The position numbers and the translations under genes are program-made. Below are positions 43,548-55,700 of a DNA stretch of 64,000 nucleotides, in pieces. The DNA is taken from positions 93,361,917 through 93,425,916 of the forward strand of contig NC_092346.1 of the NCBI RefSeq assembly GCF_963676685.1, read 5' to 3'. The notes under the pieces are model-generated. The model saw only the letters and a program-made list of their open reading frames with translations, was not told where the DNA came from and ran no database searches. The DNA is from Mytilus edulis (lineage: Eukaryota > Mollusca > Bivalvia > Mytilida > Mytilidae). The first letter of the stretch is position 1; each line of letters starts with the position of its first letter.

Positions 43548-45602
43548 CCAGATGCTCCGCAGGGCACAGCTTTATACGACCGCATAGGTTGAACCCTGAA
43601 CGGTTGGGGCAAGTATGGACGCAACATTCAAGCTGGATTCAGCTCTAAATTTGGATTGTGATTAAATAGTTGACACAGCATAGGTTTTGGACACAGAATG
43701 AATGTGGTCTAATGAACTTAAAATAATTTTTTTGTCTTTGAGCAATCACTATGCTGTTGAATATTAATCCTCTCAAAAAAATGTTTGAAGAAATTTTCTT
43801 TTTATTTATGAAATCTGAAATGAGAAAAATTAACCTCCCCCCCCCCCCCCCCCAACATTTTTTTTTCACATCCCCCTTTCCCTTTTTTCAAAACTGATCT
43901 CAATTCAAATTTCTAATGGAGTTTGCAACAATAACTACTCATTTAAATACATCATAAAATATTAAAATGTAACAAAAAGTGCTTGTTATCACTGAATGGT
44001 AAAGAGCGTTTTAATTTATCAGTTGGTAGTAAAGGTGAATATACATTGTGCATTGTATAAAACAATGATTTAAGTTGATTCAACTACTATTCTGGACAAA
44101 GAAAGATAACTCCAATCAATTGAAAATTTCTAGCTATTGCACAATATTGTGCAATTAGATATTTCTTGCTATTGCGCAATACTGTGCAATTGAAAATATT
44201 TGCTATTGCACAATACTGTGCAATTGAAGATTTTTTGCTATTGCACAATACTGTGCAATTGAACATTTTTTGCTATTGCACAATACTGTGCAATTGAAGA
44301 TTTCTTGCTATTGCTGAAAACTGTGCAATTGAAAATTTCTTGCTATTGCACAATACTTAATATAATAATTTTGGATCCTGATTTGAACCAACTTGAAAAC
44401 TGGGCCCATAATAAAAAATCTAAGTACATGATTAAATTCAGCATATGAAAAAAGCCAAAGAATTCAATTTTTATTAAAATCAAACTTAGTTTAATTTTGG
44501 ACCCTTTGGTATTTAATGTAGACCAATTTGAAAACGGGACTAAAAATTAAGAATCTACATACACAGTTAGATTTGGCATATCAAAGAACCCCAATTATTC
44601 AATTTTTTATGAAATCAAAGTTTAATTTTGGACCCCGATTTGGACCAACTTGAAAACTGGGCCAATAATCAAAAATCTAAGTACATTTTTAGATTCAGCA
44701 TATCAAAGAACCCCAAGGATTCAATTTTTGTTAAAATCAAACTAAGTTTAATTTTGGACCCTTTGGACCTTAATGTAGATCAATTGGAAAACGGGACCAA
44801 AAATTAAGAATCTACATACACAGTTAGATCCGGCATATCAAAGAACCCCAATTATTCAATTTTTGATGAAATCAAACAAAGTTCAATTTTGGACCCTTTG
44901 GGCCCCTTATTCCTAAAAACCTGTTGGGACCAAAGCTCCCAAAATCAAACCCAACCTTCCTTTTATGGTCATAAACCTTGTGTTTAAATTTCAAAGATTT
45001 CTATTTACTTATACTAAAGTTATGGTGCGAAAACCAAGAATAATGCTTACTTGGGCCCCTTTTTGGCCCCTAATTCCTAAACTGTTCAGACCTCAACTCC
45101 CAAAATCAATCCCAACCTTCCTTTTGTGGTCATAAACCTTGTGTTTAAATTTCATTGATTTCTCTTTACTTATACTAAAGTTACTGTGCGAAAACCAAGA
45201 ATAATGCTTATATGGGCCCTTTTTGGCCCCTAATTCCTAAACTGTTTGAACTAAAACTCCCAAAATCAATCCCAACCTTCCTTTTGTGGTCATAAACCTT
45301 GTGTTAAAATTTCATAGATTTCTATTCACTTAAACTAAAGTTATAGTGCGAAAACCAAGAAAATGCTTATTTGAGCCCTTTTTGGCCCCAAATATCTAAA
45401 ATTTTGGGACCAAAACTCCCAAAATCAATCCCAACCTTCCTTTTGTGGTTATAAACCTTGTGTTAAAATTTCATAGATTTCTATTCACTTTTACTAAAGT
45501 TAGAGTGCGAAAACTAAAAGTATTCGGACGACGACGACGCAAGACGACGACGCCAACGTGATAGCAATATACGACGAAAAATTAAAATTTTTGCGGTCGT
45601 AT
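43548..45602. mobile_element. 2-kb TIR element with internal arrays
   Basis: atacgaccgca at 43574-43584 is mirrored by tgcggtcgtat at 45592-45602. The family as I know it begins slightly earlier, near cagatgctccgcagggcaca. Inside: a 17-C run at 43837-43853, the 35-bp palindromic array, and after 44370 imperfect repeats of about 300 bp (ggaccaacttgaaaactggg / aaaacgggac) and of about 150-180 bp (tcccaaaatcaatcccaacc then ttccttttgtggtcataaac). It sits within short degenerate agtcacaggacaaaa repeats (43510-43548, 45608-45660). No protein is encoded. Confidence 0.75.
44133..44357. repeat. 35-bp array of palindromic motifs, 7 copies
   Basis: The start gctattgc recurs at 44133, 44168, 44203, 44237, 44273, 44308 and 44342. 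The first unit has a perfect 20-bp palindrome, attgcacaatattgtgcaat (44136-44155); most others have ttgcacaatactgtgcaa with one centre mismatch. Spacers are short and near-identical, mostly attgaagatt then ttttgct. Confidence 0.92.
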
Positions 45603-45963
45603 TAAAATGAAAAGTCACAGACAAAAAGTCAGATAAATAGTCACAGGACAAAAAGTCACAATTCAGCTTTAAGATTGTTTCTTTCAACAAGAGAACACTT
45701 ATTTAAAAATAAAACTTGTTGTACTTTTCATGAACTTTAGTATGTAAAGCAACTGTGTAAACAAAAGTTATATAGACATGTTAAAACAAGAATGTGTCCA
45801 TAACCACTTACATGGATGCCCCACTCACATTTTATGTTCAGTGGACTCTAAAATTGGGAATAAAACTCATTTGACATTAAAATAAAAAAGATCATATAAT
45901 AGGGAACGTGTGTACTAAGTTTTATGTTGATTAGGGATCACCTTTGTCTAAAACTACTATCCA

Positions 45964-46063
45964 NNNNNNNNNNNNNNNNNNNNNNNNNNNNNNNNNNNNN
46001 NNNNNNNNNNNNNNNNNNNNNNNNNNNNNNNNNNNNNNNNNNNNNNNNNNNNNNNNNNNNNNN
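45964..46063. other. Assembly gap, exactly 100 N
   Basis: A run of 100 N, the conventional size for a gap of unknown length. It cuts the minus-strand Penelope-like copy. Sequence to its left (after cca at 45961-45963) is not the continuation of that element, so its missing length is unknown. Confidence 0.97.
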
Positions 46064-47520
46064 AATACAGATGTCACTAATTTGTCACGGATGTTTTTAG
46101 GTCTTCTGAAGGCCATGACTGGTGGTGAAGAAAATACTTTTTTTAGATTTAAATCATTTTCTATAATTTTCCAATGCTTCTGAACAATGGATGACACATT
46201 TTTAAAATCAGGATGGTAAGTGAGTACAAGGGGTGTTCTGTTAGCTGCTTTATTTTTATCTTTGTACTCAAGGAGTTCTTGACGACTAGTTTTGTTTGCT
46301 CTTTCGAAAGCGCTATCAATAATGTTGTTATTGTATCCTCGAACAACTAGATGTTTACGAAGTTGTCCAAGTCTAGCATTTTTCGTATTTTCAGTAGAGC
46401 ATATTCTCTTGATTCGCAATGCCTGGCTGAATGGGATACCCCGGGAGCAGTGTTTAGGATGGCAACTTTTAGGAGAAAGGAATTGATGTTTGTCTGTTTG
46501 TTTGGTATGAAGGTCCGTTATAATGGTTCCGTTCTTGATGTAACTCGTAGTATCGAGGAAGTTTATTTTCTCCATAGATGATTCATATGTAAATTTTATT
46601 GAATGGTGGAAAGAGTTGCAGTGTTCTAGAAATTCATTAAGATGTTCTTGTGAATCTGTCCATTTGAAATCAATATCGTCAATGAATCGGAACCATGATA
46701 AGGGCTGATATGGAGCACTAGCCAAGAGGCGTTTTTCAAGTTGGCCCATAAATATGTTGGCATATGACGGGGCCATTTTTGTGCCCATACTAGTACCGTC
46801 TATCTGGAGATAGTGTTTTTCATTGAAAGAGAAGTTGTTATTCTCCAGTACTAGTTTCAGAAGTGTAACAAGGCACTCAGTAGGAGGATTTTTTTCACTA
46901 CGAGTGTTCCATGCCTCTTCACAGGCTGCTATTCCTTCGTCTTGTGGAATGTTGGTATATAAAGAAGACACGTCCATGGATGCAAGTATAGTATTGCTTG
47001 GTAAAGGATTGAGGCTTTCCATTTTCTTGAGATAATCAGTTGTATCTTGAATGAATGATGGTAGTTCTTTCACATGAGGTCTTAGATGATGGTCTACAAA
47101 TTCTGATATCTTTTCAGTTGGATGACTATTCGCTGACACAATTGGTCGACCTGGATTGCCCGTTTTATGTATTTTAGGCAACATATAGAATCGTCCGGCC
47201 TTTGCTTCGTTCTCAAGAGGTCGGAGATAATCAAAGGTGTCATTGTCTATATGCTTTTTGTCGAACATCTCTTGAAGGATGGTGTTGATCCTTCGAATAG
47301 TATTAAGCGTTGGATCTGTGGTTAATTGTTTATAAAAAATGGAGTTAGAAAGTTGTCGATTCCCCTCTGCTATATAATCTGTTTTATCCATGACAACCAC
47401 AGCGCCCCCTTTGTCGGCAGGTTTTATTACAATATCCTCTTGATCTTTTAACGCTTTCAAAGCTATACTTTCTGACTTGGATAAATTATAATTTCTTGTA
47501 TTTGTTATACAAGGATCAAC
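46064..47520 (-). pseudogene. Penelope-like retroelement, minus copy, RT region
   Basis: On the minus strand the frame runs from about 47520 to the gap. It begins GVDPCITNTRNYNLSKSESI then VIKPADKGGAVVVMDKTDYI, a typical Penelope RT N-terminal stretch, and continues with RPIVSANSHPTEK, ASMDVSSLYTNIP, GTKMAPSYANIFMG and FRFIDDIDFKW (catalytic DD). The C-terminal GIY-YIG part is lost in the gap. About 75 residues at its N-terminal side are absent from the plus copy. The frame upstream of about 47511 reads antisense into the plus copy, so the long open frame there is not natural. Confidence 0.88.
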
Positions 47521-49209
47521 ACCATCCTTCAAGAGATGTTCGACAAAAAGCATATAGACAATGACACCTTTGATTATCTCCGACCTCTTGAGAACGAAGC
47601 AAAGGCCGGACGATTCTATATGTTGCCTAAAATACATAAAACGGGCAATCCAGGTCGACCAATTGTGTCAGCGAATAGTCATCCAACTGAAAAGATATCA
47701 GAATTTGTAGACCATCATCTAAGACCTCATGTGAAAGAACTACCATCATTCATTCAAGATACAACTGATTATCTCAAGAAAATGGAAAGCCTCAATCCTT
47801 TACCAAGCAATACTATACTTGCATCCATGGACGTGTCTTCTTTATATACCAACATTCCACAAGACGAAGGAATAGCAGCCTGTGAAGAGGCATGGAACAC
47901 TCGTAGTGAAAAAAATCCTCCTACTGAGTGCCTTGTTACACTTCTGAAACTAGTACTGGAGAATAACAACTTCTCTTTCAATGAAAAACACTATCTCCAG
48001 ATAGACGGTACTAGTATGGGCACAAAAATGGCCCCGTCATATGCCAACATATTTATGGGCCAACTTGAAAAACGCCTCTTGGCTAGTGCTCCATATCAGC
48101 CCTTATCATGGTTCCGATTCATTGACGATATTGATTTCAAATGGACAGATTCACAAGAACATCTTAATGAATTTCTAGAACACTGCAACTCTTTCCACCA
48201 TTCAATAAAATTTACATATGAATCATCTATGGAGAAAATAAACTTCCTCGATACTACGAGTTACATCAAGAACGGAACCATTATAACGGACCTTCATACC
48301 AAACAAACAGACAAACATCAATTCCTTTCTCCTAAAAGTTGCCATCCTAAACACTGCTCCCGGGGTATCCCATTCAGCCAGGCATTGCGAATCAAGAGAA
48401 TATGCTCTACTGAAAATACGAAAAATGCTAGACTTGGACAACTTCGTAAACATCTAGTTGTTCGAGGATACAATAACAACATTATTGATAGCGCTTTCGA
48501 AAGAGCAAACAAAACTAGTCGTCAAGAACTCCTTGAGTACAAAGATAAAAATAAAGCAGCTAACAGAACACCCCTTGTACTCACTTACCATCCTGATTTT
48601 AAAAATGTGTCATCCATTGTTCAGAAGCATTGGAAAATTATAGAAAATGATTTAAATCTAAAAAAAGTATTTTCTTCACCACCAGTCAAGGCCTTCAGAA
48701 TACCTAAAAACATCCGTGACAAATTAGTGACATCTGTATTAACCAAGCAGCCTAATCCATCGCCCGGTTGCTACAAACAATGTGGTCGAAGGAATTGTTT
48801 GTGTTGTAAAGCTGCCAATACAAGCAGTTCTTTCATCAGCTCCGTTACTAAAAAAAATTATACCATCTACTCTAATTCCAACTGTAAAACGGAGAACTCA
48901 ATTTATATATTAACATGTGACACTTGTGGCATTCAGTATGTGGGAGAAACAATGGACAAATTTAATATTCGGCTCAATAACCATCGTTCATCGTACAAAA
49001 CCAACAAAAACTGTCCTCTCACAAGACATCTTCGTTCAACGAAACATCCTTTTGATAATGTCACTTTCCAAATTATAGAAGTCAACACCGAATGGGACAC
49101 CACGGCGAGAAGGAGAAGAGAAAACTTTTGGATCCACCAACTCCACACTTTAGAACCTGATGGTCTTAACGAAAAAGACGAAAAAAGATACAGGAAAGAT
49201 AAAGAATAA
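47511..49209 (+). pseudogene. Penelope-like retroelement, plus copy, RT plus GIY-YIG
   Basis: The open frame (first ATG 47536, stop before 49210) has RT motifs SLYTNIP, MGTKMAPSYANIF and FIDDID at about residue 195, then CHPKHCSRGIPFSQALRIKR, a zinc-knuckle-like CGRRNCLCC and a GIY-YIG endonuclease start GIQYVGET at about residue 464 with a downstream R in IRLNNHR. RT plus C-terminal GIY-YIG is diagnostic of Penelope-like elements. It is 5'-truncated: the N-terminal PADKGGAVVV region exists only in the minus copy. The frame is otherwise intact, so the element is young. Confidence 0.9.
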
Positions 49210-49918
49210 TTTAAAACAAAGCATCGTCCTTTTTATCCCGTAATATTGGCCAATGGACGTTGCTAACTTCAACTACCAATTATGTATTTTTAAGGTAGCT
49301 AAATCCAAGTACAACATGTACATTGAGCTGCAAATTTTTTTTATTTTCAAAGCAGCTAAATGCAAGAGGTCATATACATTGAGCTGCAACATTTTCTTAT
49401 TTTGAAGGCAGTTCAGTGCAACACAGACGTTGAGCTGCAAAAGTTTCTTATCATCTACATCCGATTTCACCTGGATAGATGCACGCTTGATAAAGCTAGT
49501 TGGTCTAGCGAAATATTGCGTTTATTTTCATCATTTTGTAAATATTTTAAACATTCTTATATTTACATACTAAATAGTGTGTTAAAATTACATTGTTAGG
49601 CAATCTATAATTTTATTTGTGTAATTGAATTAATCTCTGTACTGATTAATCCACACTCCCATAGATTTGTATGTCATGTGCTGCTATTTATAGGCACTTA
49701 TATATATATATATATATATATATGAAATTTTTTTTCTCTTGTTCTACAGACAGTTTATAGTTAGTATGAATAGTGCATCTACATAATATGTTAGAAACTG
49801 TAAGCTTTGTAATATTTGTACTGTTTGTTCTTTGTGAGGGCCTCAAGGTAGATTAGCGAAAGCTAATTGAGTCACCCTCTTTAAATAAAGTCATTACTTA
49901 CTTACTTACTTACTAGAT
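49210..49918 (+). other. 3' UTR and tail of the plus-strand retroelement
   Basis: After the stop comes AT-rich sequence with three diverged copies of a gagctgcaa...ttcttattt block (about 49325-49460) and a (TA)n run at 49700-49724. It ends gaaagctaattgagtcaccc, then ctttaaataaagtcattact with a polyadenylation-like AATAAA and a short (ttac)n tail. The tail style fits reverse-transcription-generated insertion. Assignment to the Penelope-like element is by position. Confidence 0.6.
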
Positions 49919-49929
49919 CATATTTACAT

Positions 49930-52180
49930 GAAAGAAGGACAACACCAAGTGATTAAAAAAATGTACATTGGTATTTATATTTGTGGAGAACAGTTGTCGT
50001 CAACTGATCTCTAAAGGTTTCATTTTTTTGACATGCTACCGTTTTTTTTTAGTGAGAGCTATTGTAGATCGTTTAACATGGATGTAACACTACTGATGTT
50101 GTGGTGGTTGTTACATACATATAAACGGTCCGCACGCCTCTGTACCATTTCTAGCTTATTTTTGTATTCTGTTGTGTGTGTATCCAATAAACTACAGGCA
50201 TAATCAAGTTTTAGTCTCACTATGGATTGGTATGCACGGGATTGATATTGGTGTTAGATATTTTCAGGTTTCTCTTCGGGAAGCCCAGAGATCGATGTGT
50301 TTGCATTTGATATGATGTTGTCATAGTGATTGTTCCATCTTAAGTTTGACTGTAAGGTTATGGCGAGATATGTTGCTGTTGTTAAATTACTGGTTCTAAA
50401 ATATGGTTATGCAAAATGTAATCGGGTTTGAATGGTTTCTTTTTCTGTGTGATGGTTAATGATTAAATACATGTGCGTTTTCCTCGATGGAAGGTCATGA
50501 GCCAATCAGCCTCCAATTTAGCTGCTGCGTTAAGATCGGTTTATATTTTTCAGTGTATAGTCTTGTTGACACGTTATGTCACGGTATATATAAAACAAAA
50601 AATCCTTTATATAAATTAAAAGAGTATGGGCCCACGGACAGTTTCTGGAGCACACCTGATGTAAATGGTACTGTGTTTGATGTTATTCCATCTATAGCCA
50701 CTGCTTGTGTACGGTCTTGTAGGAAATCCTGAATCCATTTTAGAGTATTATCTTGAATGCCATAGTATTTAGCTTTGTATAGAGTAGACGTTTGTGGAGT
50801 ACTTTATCGAAGGCTTTGGCAAAATCCATAATAATGAGGACTGTTTCTATATTCCCTTATGAAGTTTTTGTATAAATTGAATGAGTTGGGATTCGTATGA
50901 TCTCGATTTTCGGAAACCATGTTGGAGGTCGTAGATTATGACATTTGCCTCCAAATAGTCCATGGTGATACTTGTCAATGGGCTCCACCAATGTACAACA
51001 AATACAAGAGAGTGAAATTGGTCTATAATTTTCAGTCTTGTATCGTTTTTTATTTCTGGCATTTTTGTGTATGGGCTTGGACCTTTCTTTATCAGGAATA
51101 TTAGTCGGTGGTTCGTTAGTGAATACTGACTGAAATTGTTGATTAAGAATATCTGCCTTTTCAGTAGTGTCTTTTACAAGTTTGCCTTAATTTTTTATTC
51201 AGAGCCGCGATTCCTGTATTATCATATCTAGTGCTTTTGATATACTGAAATACCTTTTTTGGTTTTGTGTTTGTAGACTGATGTTGGCCCGGTTCATTGA
51301 TGGGTAAAGCACAAATAATTTGTTTAGGCGATAGGTGCTAGTGTGTTAATTTTATTGATACTAGTTGGATTGTTTACTAAAATAAGATATAAAATTTTAT
51401 ATTTATGTGTTGGCTTGTCTATGGCTTGGTGTGCGTTGTGATTTGATATTATGTCTAGTAAAAGTTGATGTTGTTTAGCATCTGGTTTGCCTACGATGAA
51501 TGCAGGTATTGACCAGTCTAAGAGTCTAAAATTAAAGCCCCCTCCTAACCATATATTTGTGGTTGTTGTATTATCTAGTCTTTAAAGGAGGTGCTAAGTT
51601 GTTTTAAAGATGTACCTTTAGCTGATTGGGGTCTTTAGTAGCTACCAACAAAATGTATTTTTGTGCCAGAGATGTTTATTTCTGCCCATACAATCTCGAA
51701 ATCTGTTTTTAGTTCTACAATTTCAGACCTAATAAACTCTTTGGTGATAGCTATTAAAACACCACCATGGCTTTAATTTTTGTTGTTTGTTGGTCTATCA
51801 TTTCTGTATACATTGTACAAGTTGCTAGGAAAAAAGTTAGTTGATGGTATTGACTTGTCTAGCCATGTTTCTGTACCTATGATAATGGCTGACCAGTTTA
51901 CATGAATTGATTATTTCTTAGTCTCGAATTATATCACCATCTTTATGGTTTTCTGTGCGAGTCGTTCGAATTCCCTTACTACGTGTGTGAAGCTATTGAA
52001 CCAATGGTTCCATGTGGTTAAGTCGAAGCCATTCCGTAGGAAATTTTGCGGAAATTATCATGAGTTGATGAATATTATGATATTCATGTGTAACAGATGA
52101 ACCTGTACTCTTACTTCGATTGTCACACCAGCAGATGAAACATCTTCGAATTTATAAATGAGTAACTTGTCGCATGTCAA
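49930..52180 (-). pseudogene. Decayed non-LTR (LINE) retrotransposon
   Basis: Minus-strand translation in several frames gives an endonuclease-like start (IIIGTETWLDKSIPS near 51880; VGSY-stop-RPQSAKG near 51640; WLGGDFNFRLLDWSIPAFIV near 51520) followed by RT pieces (DLQHGFRKSRSYESQLIQF near 50900; IIMDFAKAFDKVLHKRLL near 50800). At least several stops and frameshifts interrupt it. Apurinic-type endonuclease followed by RT in this order is the layout of Jockey/CR1-type LINEs; the clade is not decided. Confidence 0.82.
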
Positions 52181-52252
52181 TCAGCAGATTTTAACATTCC
52201 TTTAACATCACGACATGTGCAATATGTTGAGTATTTGTTTAGAATCCTGTAT

Positions 52253-52620
52253 GGGGTTGACAATTACCCTTCCGGTGCACCTGAGATCACACATAGTTTT
52301 TGGTGGGGTTCGTGTTGTTTATTCTTTAGTTTTCTATGTTGTTTCATGTGTGCCCTATTGCTGGGTCTTCCAAGTGTTCCACGAAACCTCTTTCTAAATT
52401 TTTAACATCAATTTTATCAGCAATCAACGCCGGGCTCTTATTATAGTTTTTGGTGGGGTTCGTGTTGTTTCTTCTTTTGTTTTCTATGTCGTGTCATGTG
52501 TACTTTTGTTAGTCTGTTTGTCTTTTTCATTTTTATCCATGGCGTTGTCAATTTATTTTCGATTTATGAGTTTGACTGTCCCTCTGGTGTCTTCCGTCCC
52601 TCCATAAGTTGACTTCTTAT
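52253..52620 (+). repeat. 'ttttggtggggttcgtgttg' family, two partial copies with RT-element scrap
   Basis: About 52270-52345 and 52432-52620 are copies of the repeat agtttttggtggggttcgtg ... gtttgactgtccctctggtg. Between them 52350-52432 matches the reverse-transcriptase fragment at 57603-57695 (ctattgctgggtcttc(c/a)aag). Other copies: 57694-57850 (+), 58376-58560 (-), 58942-59110 (+). Confidence 0.82.
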
Positions 52621-53689
52621 GACCAATATGCATTCAAGGTAAGCAAGCTTTATATTGTTTCATCATGTTTTCAGGTAATGTATATATTTACAAAAATACA
52701 ACAACAAAAGGGGTAATTTGAATAAACATTATAATAGTCCAGTCGATTTGTGAAATAATTGCTCAGATTGTGGTAAAAGCATAAAATTTTGCAGAGTGTA
52801 AGTTGAGGTCTTTACTAACATTTATAGCTATGGACCCAATTCAGAAAATCAAAATGGCGGCTCTTGGTGGCCATTTTGAAATCATGTCCAAAAAATTAAT
52901 AAAAATTATTATTAAAAATATGAAAAATATATTACATTACCAATTTTGATAAACTTTCGTATATCTTATGATGTTATATTTGTTATTCTCGTGGGATTTT
53001 GTCTGATGCTTGGTCCGTTTCTGTGTGTGTTACATTTTAGTGTTGTGTCATTGTTCTCCTCTTATATTTAATGCGTTTCCCTCGGTTTTAGTTTGTTACC
53101 CCGATTTTGTTTTTTGTCCATGGATTTATGAGTTTTGAACAGCAGTATACTACTGTTGCCTTTATTTATGACAAAGAATATCAACTGAGGGCTATTGAAG
53201 TATTAGGTGGCAATCTTAAAAGGTGGCCCTTTTGGAAACGTAAATTTCAAATATATCAGTACTCGTTATCCTTAATTGTTTTTTGAATTAATACTAAGTT
53301 TTATATGCATTTACAACTAGTTTTTCTTATAATTTTTTATATGACTGTTGCTATTCATATAGGATATATTCACCAAGTGCTCAAATAAGGCATGCATATG
53401 TTAACAAATAAATGTATTTAAAAAATACGCGTAAATTCTTTTAATTGCAGTTTAGCATGTAGGGCTTAGTTACTTTTTTACCACCAAACAATGCGTATAT
53501 ACAATATAACTTATGACCACTGTATGTTGAAAAGAAATAATACATATTTATTAAGTCAATGTAGCTGAAAAAATAATAAATAGACTGGAAAGAATTCCGT
53601 AACGCCAAGAGATGACACATGAGGATTTACAATGCCAATGAAATACAAAAAGAGCAAACATAGATATTTGAGCTGGTAATCAGTCATTT

Positions 53690-54500
53690 TTGTAAGCATA
53701 CACTGTTCCAAGTGGATGAAGGCCATGTAATGGGAGAAACACTCCAGAATCACAAGGCAAAAGGTACTTATCATGTCAAAGCAAATCTTAAGATTAAAAC
53801 ATATTTTGTCAGGAAAAAAGTCTAAGATGAGTCACGGATTGAAAATACCAGTAAAATAACCTGCCATGGTTGTGATGAATTAACAAGAACAATATGACTG
53901 CAGGATTATTTTCGTTCATTGTGATGAGGTATCTGACTATCATCATTAAGCCTCGACAATTATGATCGACAATAGAGTATGTGACTGTCACTTGAACTAC
54001 TAGCCATTGTTCTTTTAGCAAGAATCAGTGCTGGAGATTAATATTTCAGGAGCAGATATCATGCTAAATGTTTGTTAAAACTGCACGACAGGGCAATTAT
54101 ACAGAATTCGAGACACAGAACAAAAAAAGTCAAGAATCTGTTATCCATTGAATGGGGCTGCCAAATTGATAGAAAACAGTGACGGCTCACACTCTGGAAC
54201 AGATATTGTTTTAATATTTGAAATTGATGATATTGGTAAATTGTACAGTAAACGGTCTTAGTAAATATGAGTTGTCATGGAAGGAATGATTAATACAACA
54301 CTTCTGAAAAATTGAATACTAGCTGACATAGATAATATGCAAGCACACATGAAAGGTTGCGTCTTTCTCCAGATTCTTAACGAATATGTTGGGGAAGTTC
54401 TGAAACAGGCGATGTCTTTTAGTCGTGGTGATGAAGGCCTCTTCATAGTCAAACTAAATAGAATAGTTTTAGGAGTTAAGCTTGTTACTATAAAAAGGTT
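53690..54500 (+). pseudogene. Degenerate frame of unknown family (plus copy)
   Basis: The plus strand reads, with stops, MGETLQNHKAKGTYHVKANL, HAKCLLKLHDRAI and ADIDNMQAHMKGCVFLQILN. The first piece is related to AEALQNHKAKWHKSCKTNFQ on the minus strand at 55440-55510, so this is a diverged inverted relative of that frame. The H-K-A-K-W-H-K-x-C then Y/H-x-x-C-L pattern looks like a metal-binding unit common in bivalve transposon-linked genes; the function is unknown to me. Confidence 0.5.
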
Positions 54501-54699
54501 TAAGGAACATTCAATGTAGGCTTTCCAAATGAATCAGTTCCACAATCTTTAAAACATCTTACTTTCTATCTGAGGACTGATAAGTTACAGTTGTATCCTG
54601 TCAACGACGAGTTGCGCAATTGAACTATTAAAGCTGAGAAATGGTAACTCTTGTCTGCCACTCAACGATATTTCTGGACTTGATTTTTGGCCATTCTTA

Positions 54700-55700
54700 C
54701 TAAGGAATCTTATGTCTGTTGAACTGATTCGTGTCAACAGCTGTTATTGAGTGTCCCTGTAGAGTTATTCTTAGTATCAAGCAGATATATTTTGCCTGAT
54801 ATGGCTATTGTGATACCATCATTTTTACCCTTTTATTATTAGGTCTGTTTCAGAGCTTCACGAGTACATTTGTTAAAAATCAAGAGCACTAATTTATCTT
54901 GCTTGTATGCTTATATATGTCCTATGGCAGCTACATTCCAATTTTGTTAACTGCGTTGTATCAGTTCTTCTTTCCATGATAACTCCAAGATCTTCCAGGC
55001 GTGATCTGCAAGCTTGGAGATTGGCACAATACTTCTTCCAGACCGTGTGCCATCAATGTATTTCATTATTTAGGAAAGCACTCCAAGGATAAAAGATTCC
55101 TGGCTTTCTTTCTGTGTCTTTTATTCTGCCTATTTGCTATGTTGTCAAGTTTTATCAATCATCAAGCATGATATTAGTGATTTGACATTTCCAGCTCTTA
55201 CTTTGGCTAAGGGAATATGTCTTGTAGTACACGTGCACAGTCATGCCCTATTTTTGTCGATTTGAAAATGTCAATTTATCATGGAGATCTTCAGATACAT
55301 CACCACAGAAAAAATACATTGCAGTCATTGTTCTTTTTGATCCAGTTCCACTTTACAGTGTCTGGTTACTTATTGTTTCCTTTCAATTGGCAACTTACCT
55401 TCAACATCAGAAGTATGTTTTCCCTTTTGCTGATGAAATATTTTGAGGTCTGAAAATTTGTTTTACATGATTTGTGCCATTTTGCCTTGTGATTCTGGAG
55501 TGCTTCTGCAGTTTCATAGCCCTCATTTAACTGTTTCGAAAACCAATTCAAGACCCAACATCTTCGTATGCTTGCATCAAAAGAGTGATTGCCAGCTCAA
55601 ATGTCTATGACTGTTCTGTTTGTATCTGCTTGGCATTGCAAACCCTTACATGTCCTCTCTTGCCGTTTCACACATATCTTCGAGTCTAATTGCCCACTAT
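54700..55700 (-). pseudogene. Degenerate frame of unknown family (minus copy)
   Basis: The minus strand contains WFSKQLNEGYETAEALQNHK then AKWHKSCKTNFQTSKYFISK (55551-55366), then after stops DCARVLQDIFPLAKVRAG near 55215 and KYCANLQACRSRLEDLGVIM near 55000. Stops and frameshifts show decay. It faces the related plus-strand frame at 53690-54500 inside the 52734-57064 element. Confidence 0.5.

Noticed and set aside
44133-44357. CRISPR-like regular spacing of palindromic repeats
   Set aside because: The spacers are nearly identical to each other, the unit is only 35 bp including spacer, and the context is an animal TE. It is a minisatellite.
47294-47637. Start of the minus-strand 568-codon frame (first ~40 residues) as real Penelope N-terminus
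   Set aside because: From 47637 to about 47511 the frame reads antisense through the plus copy; the natural part begins around GVDPCITN.
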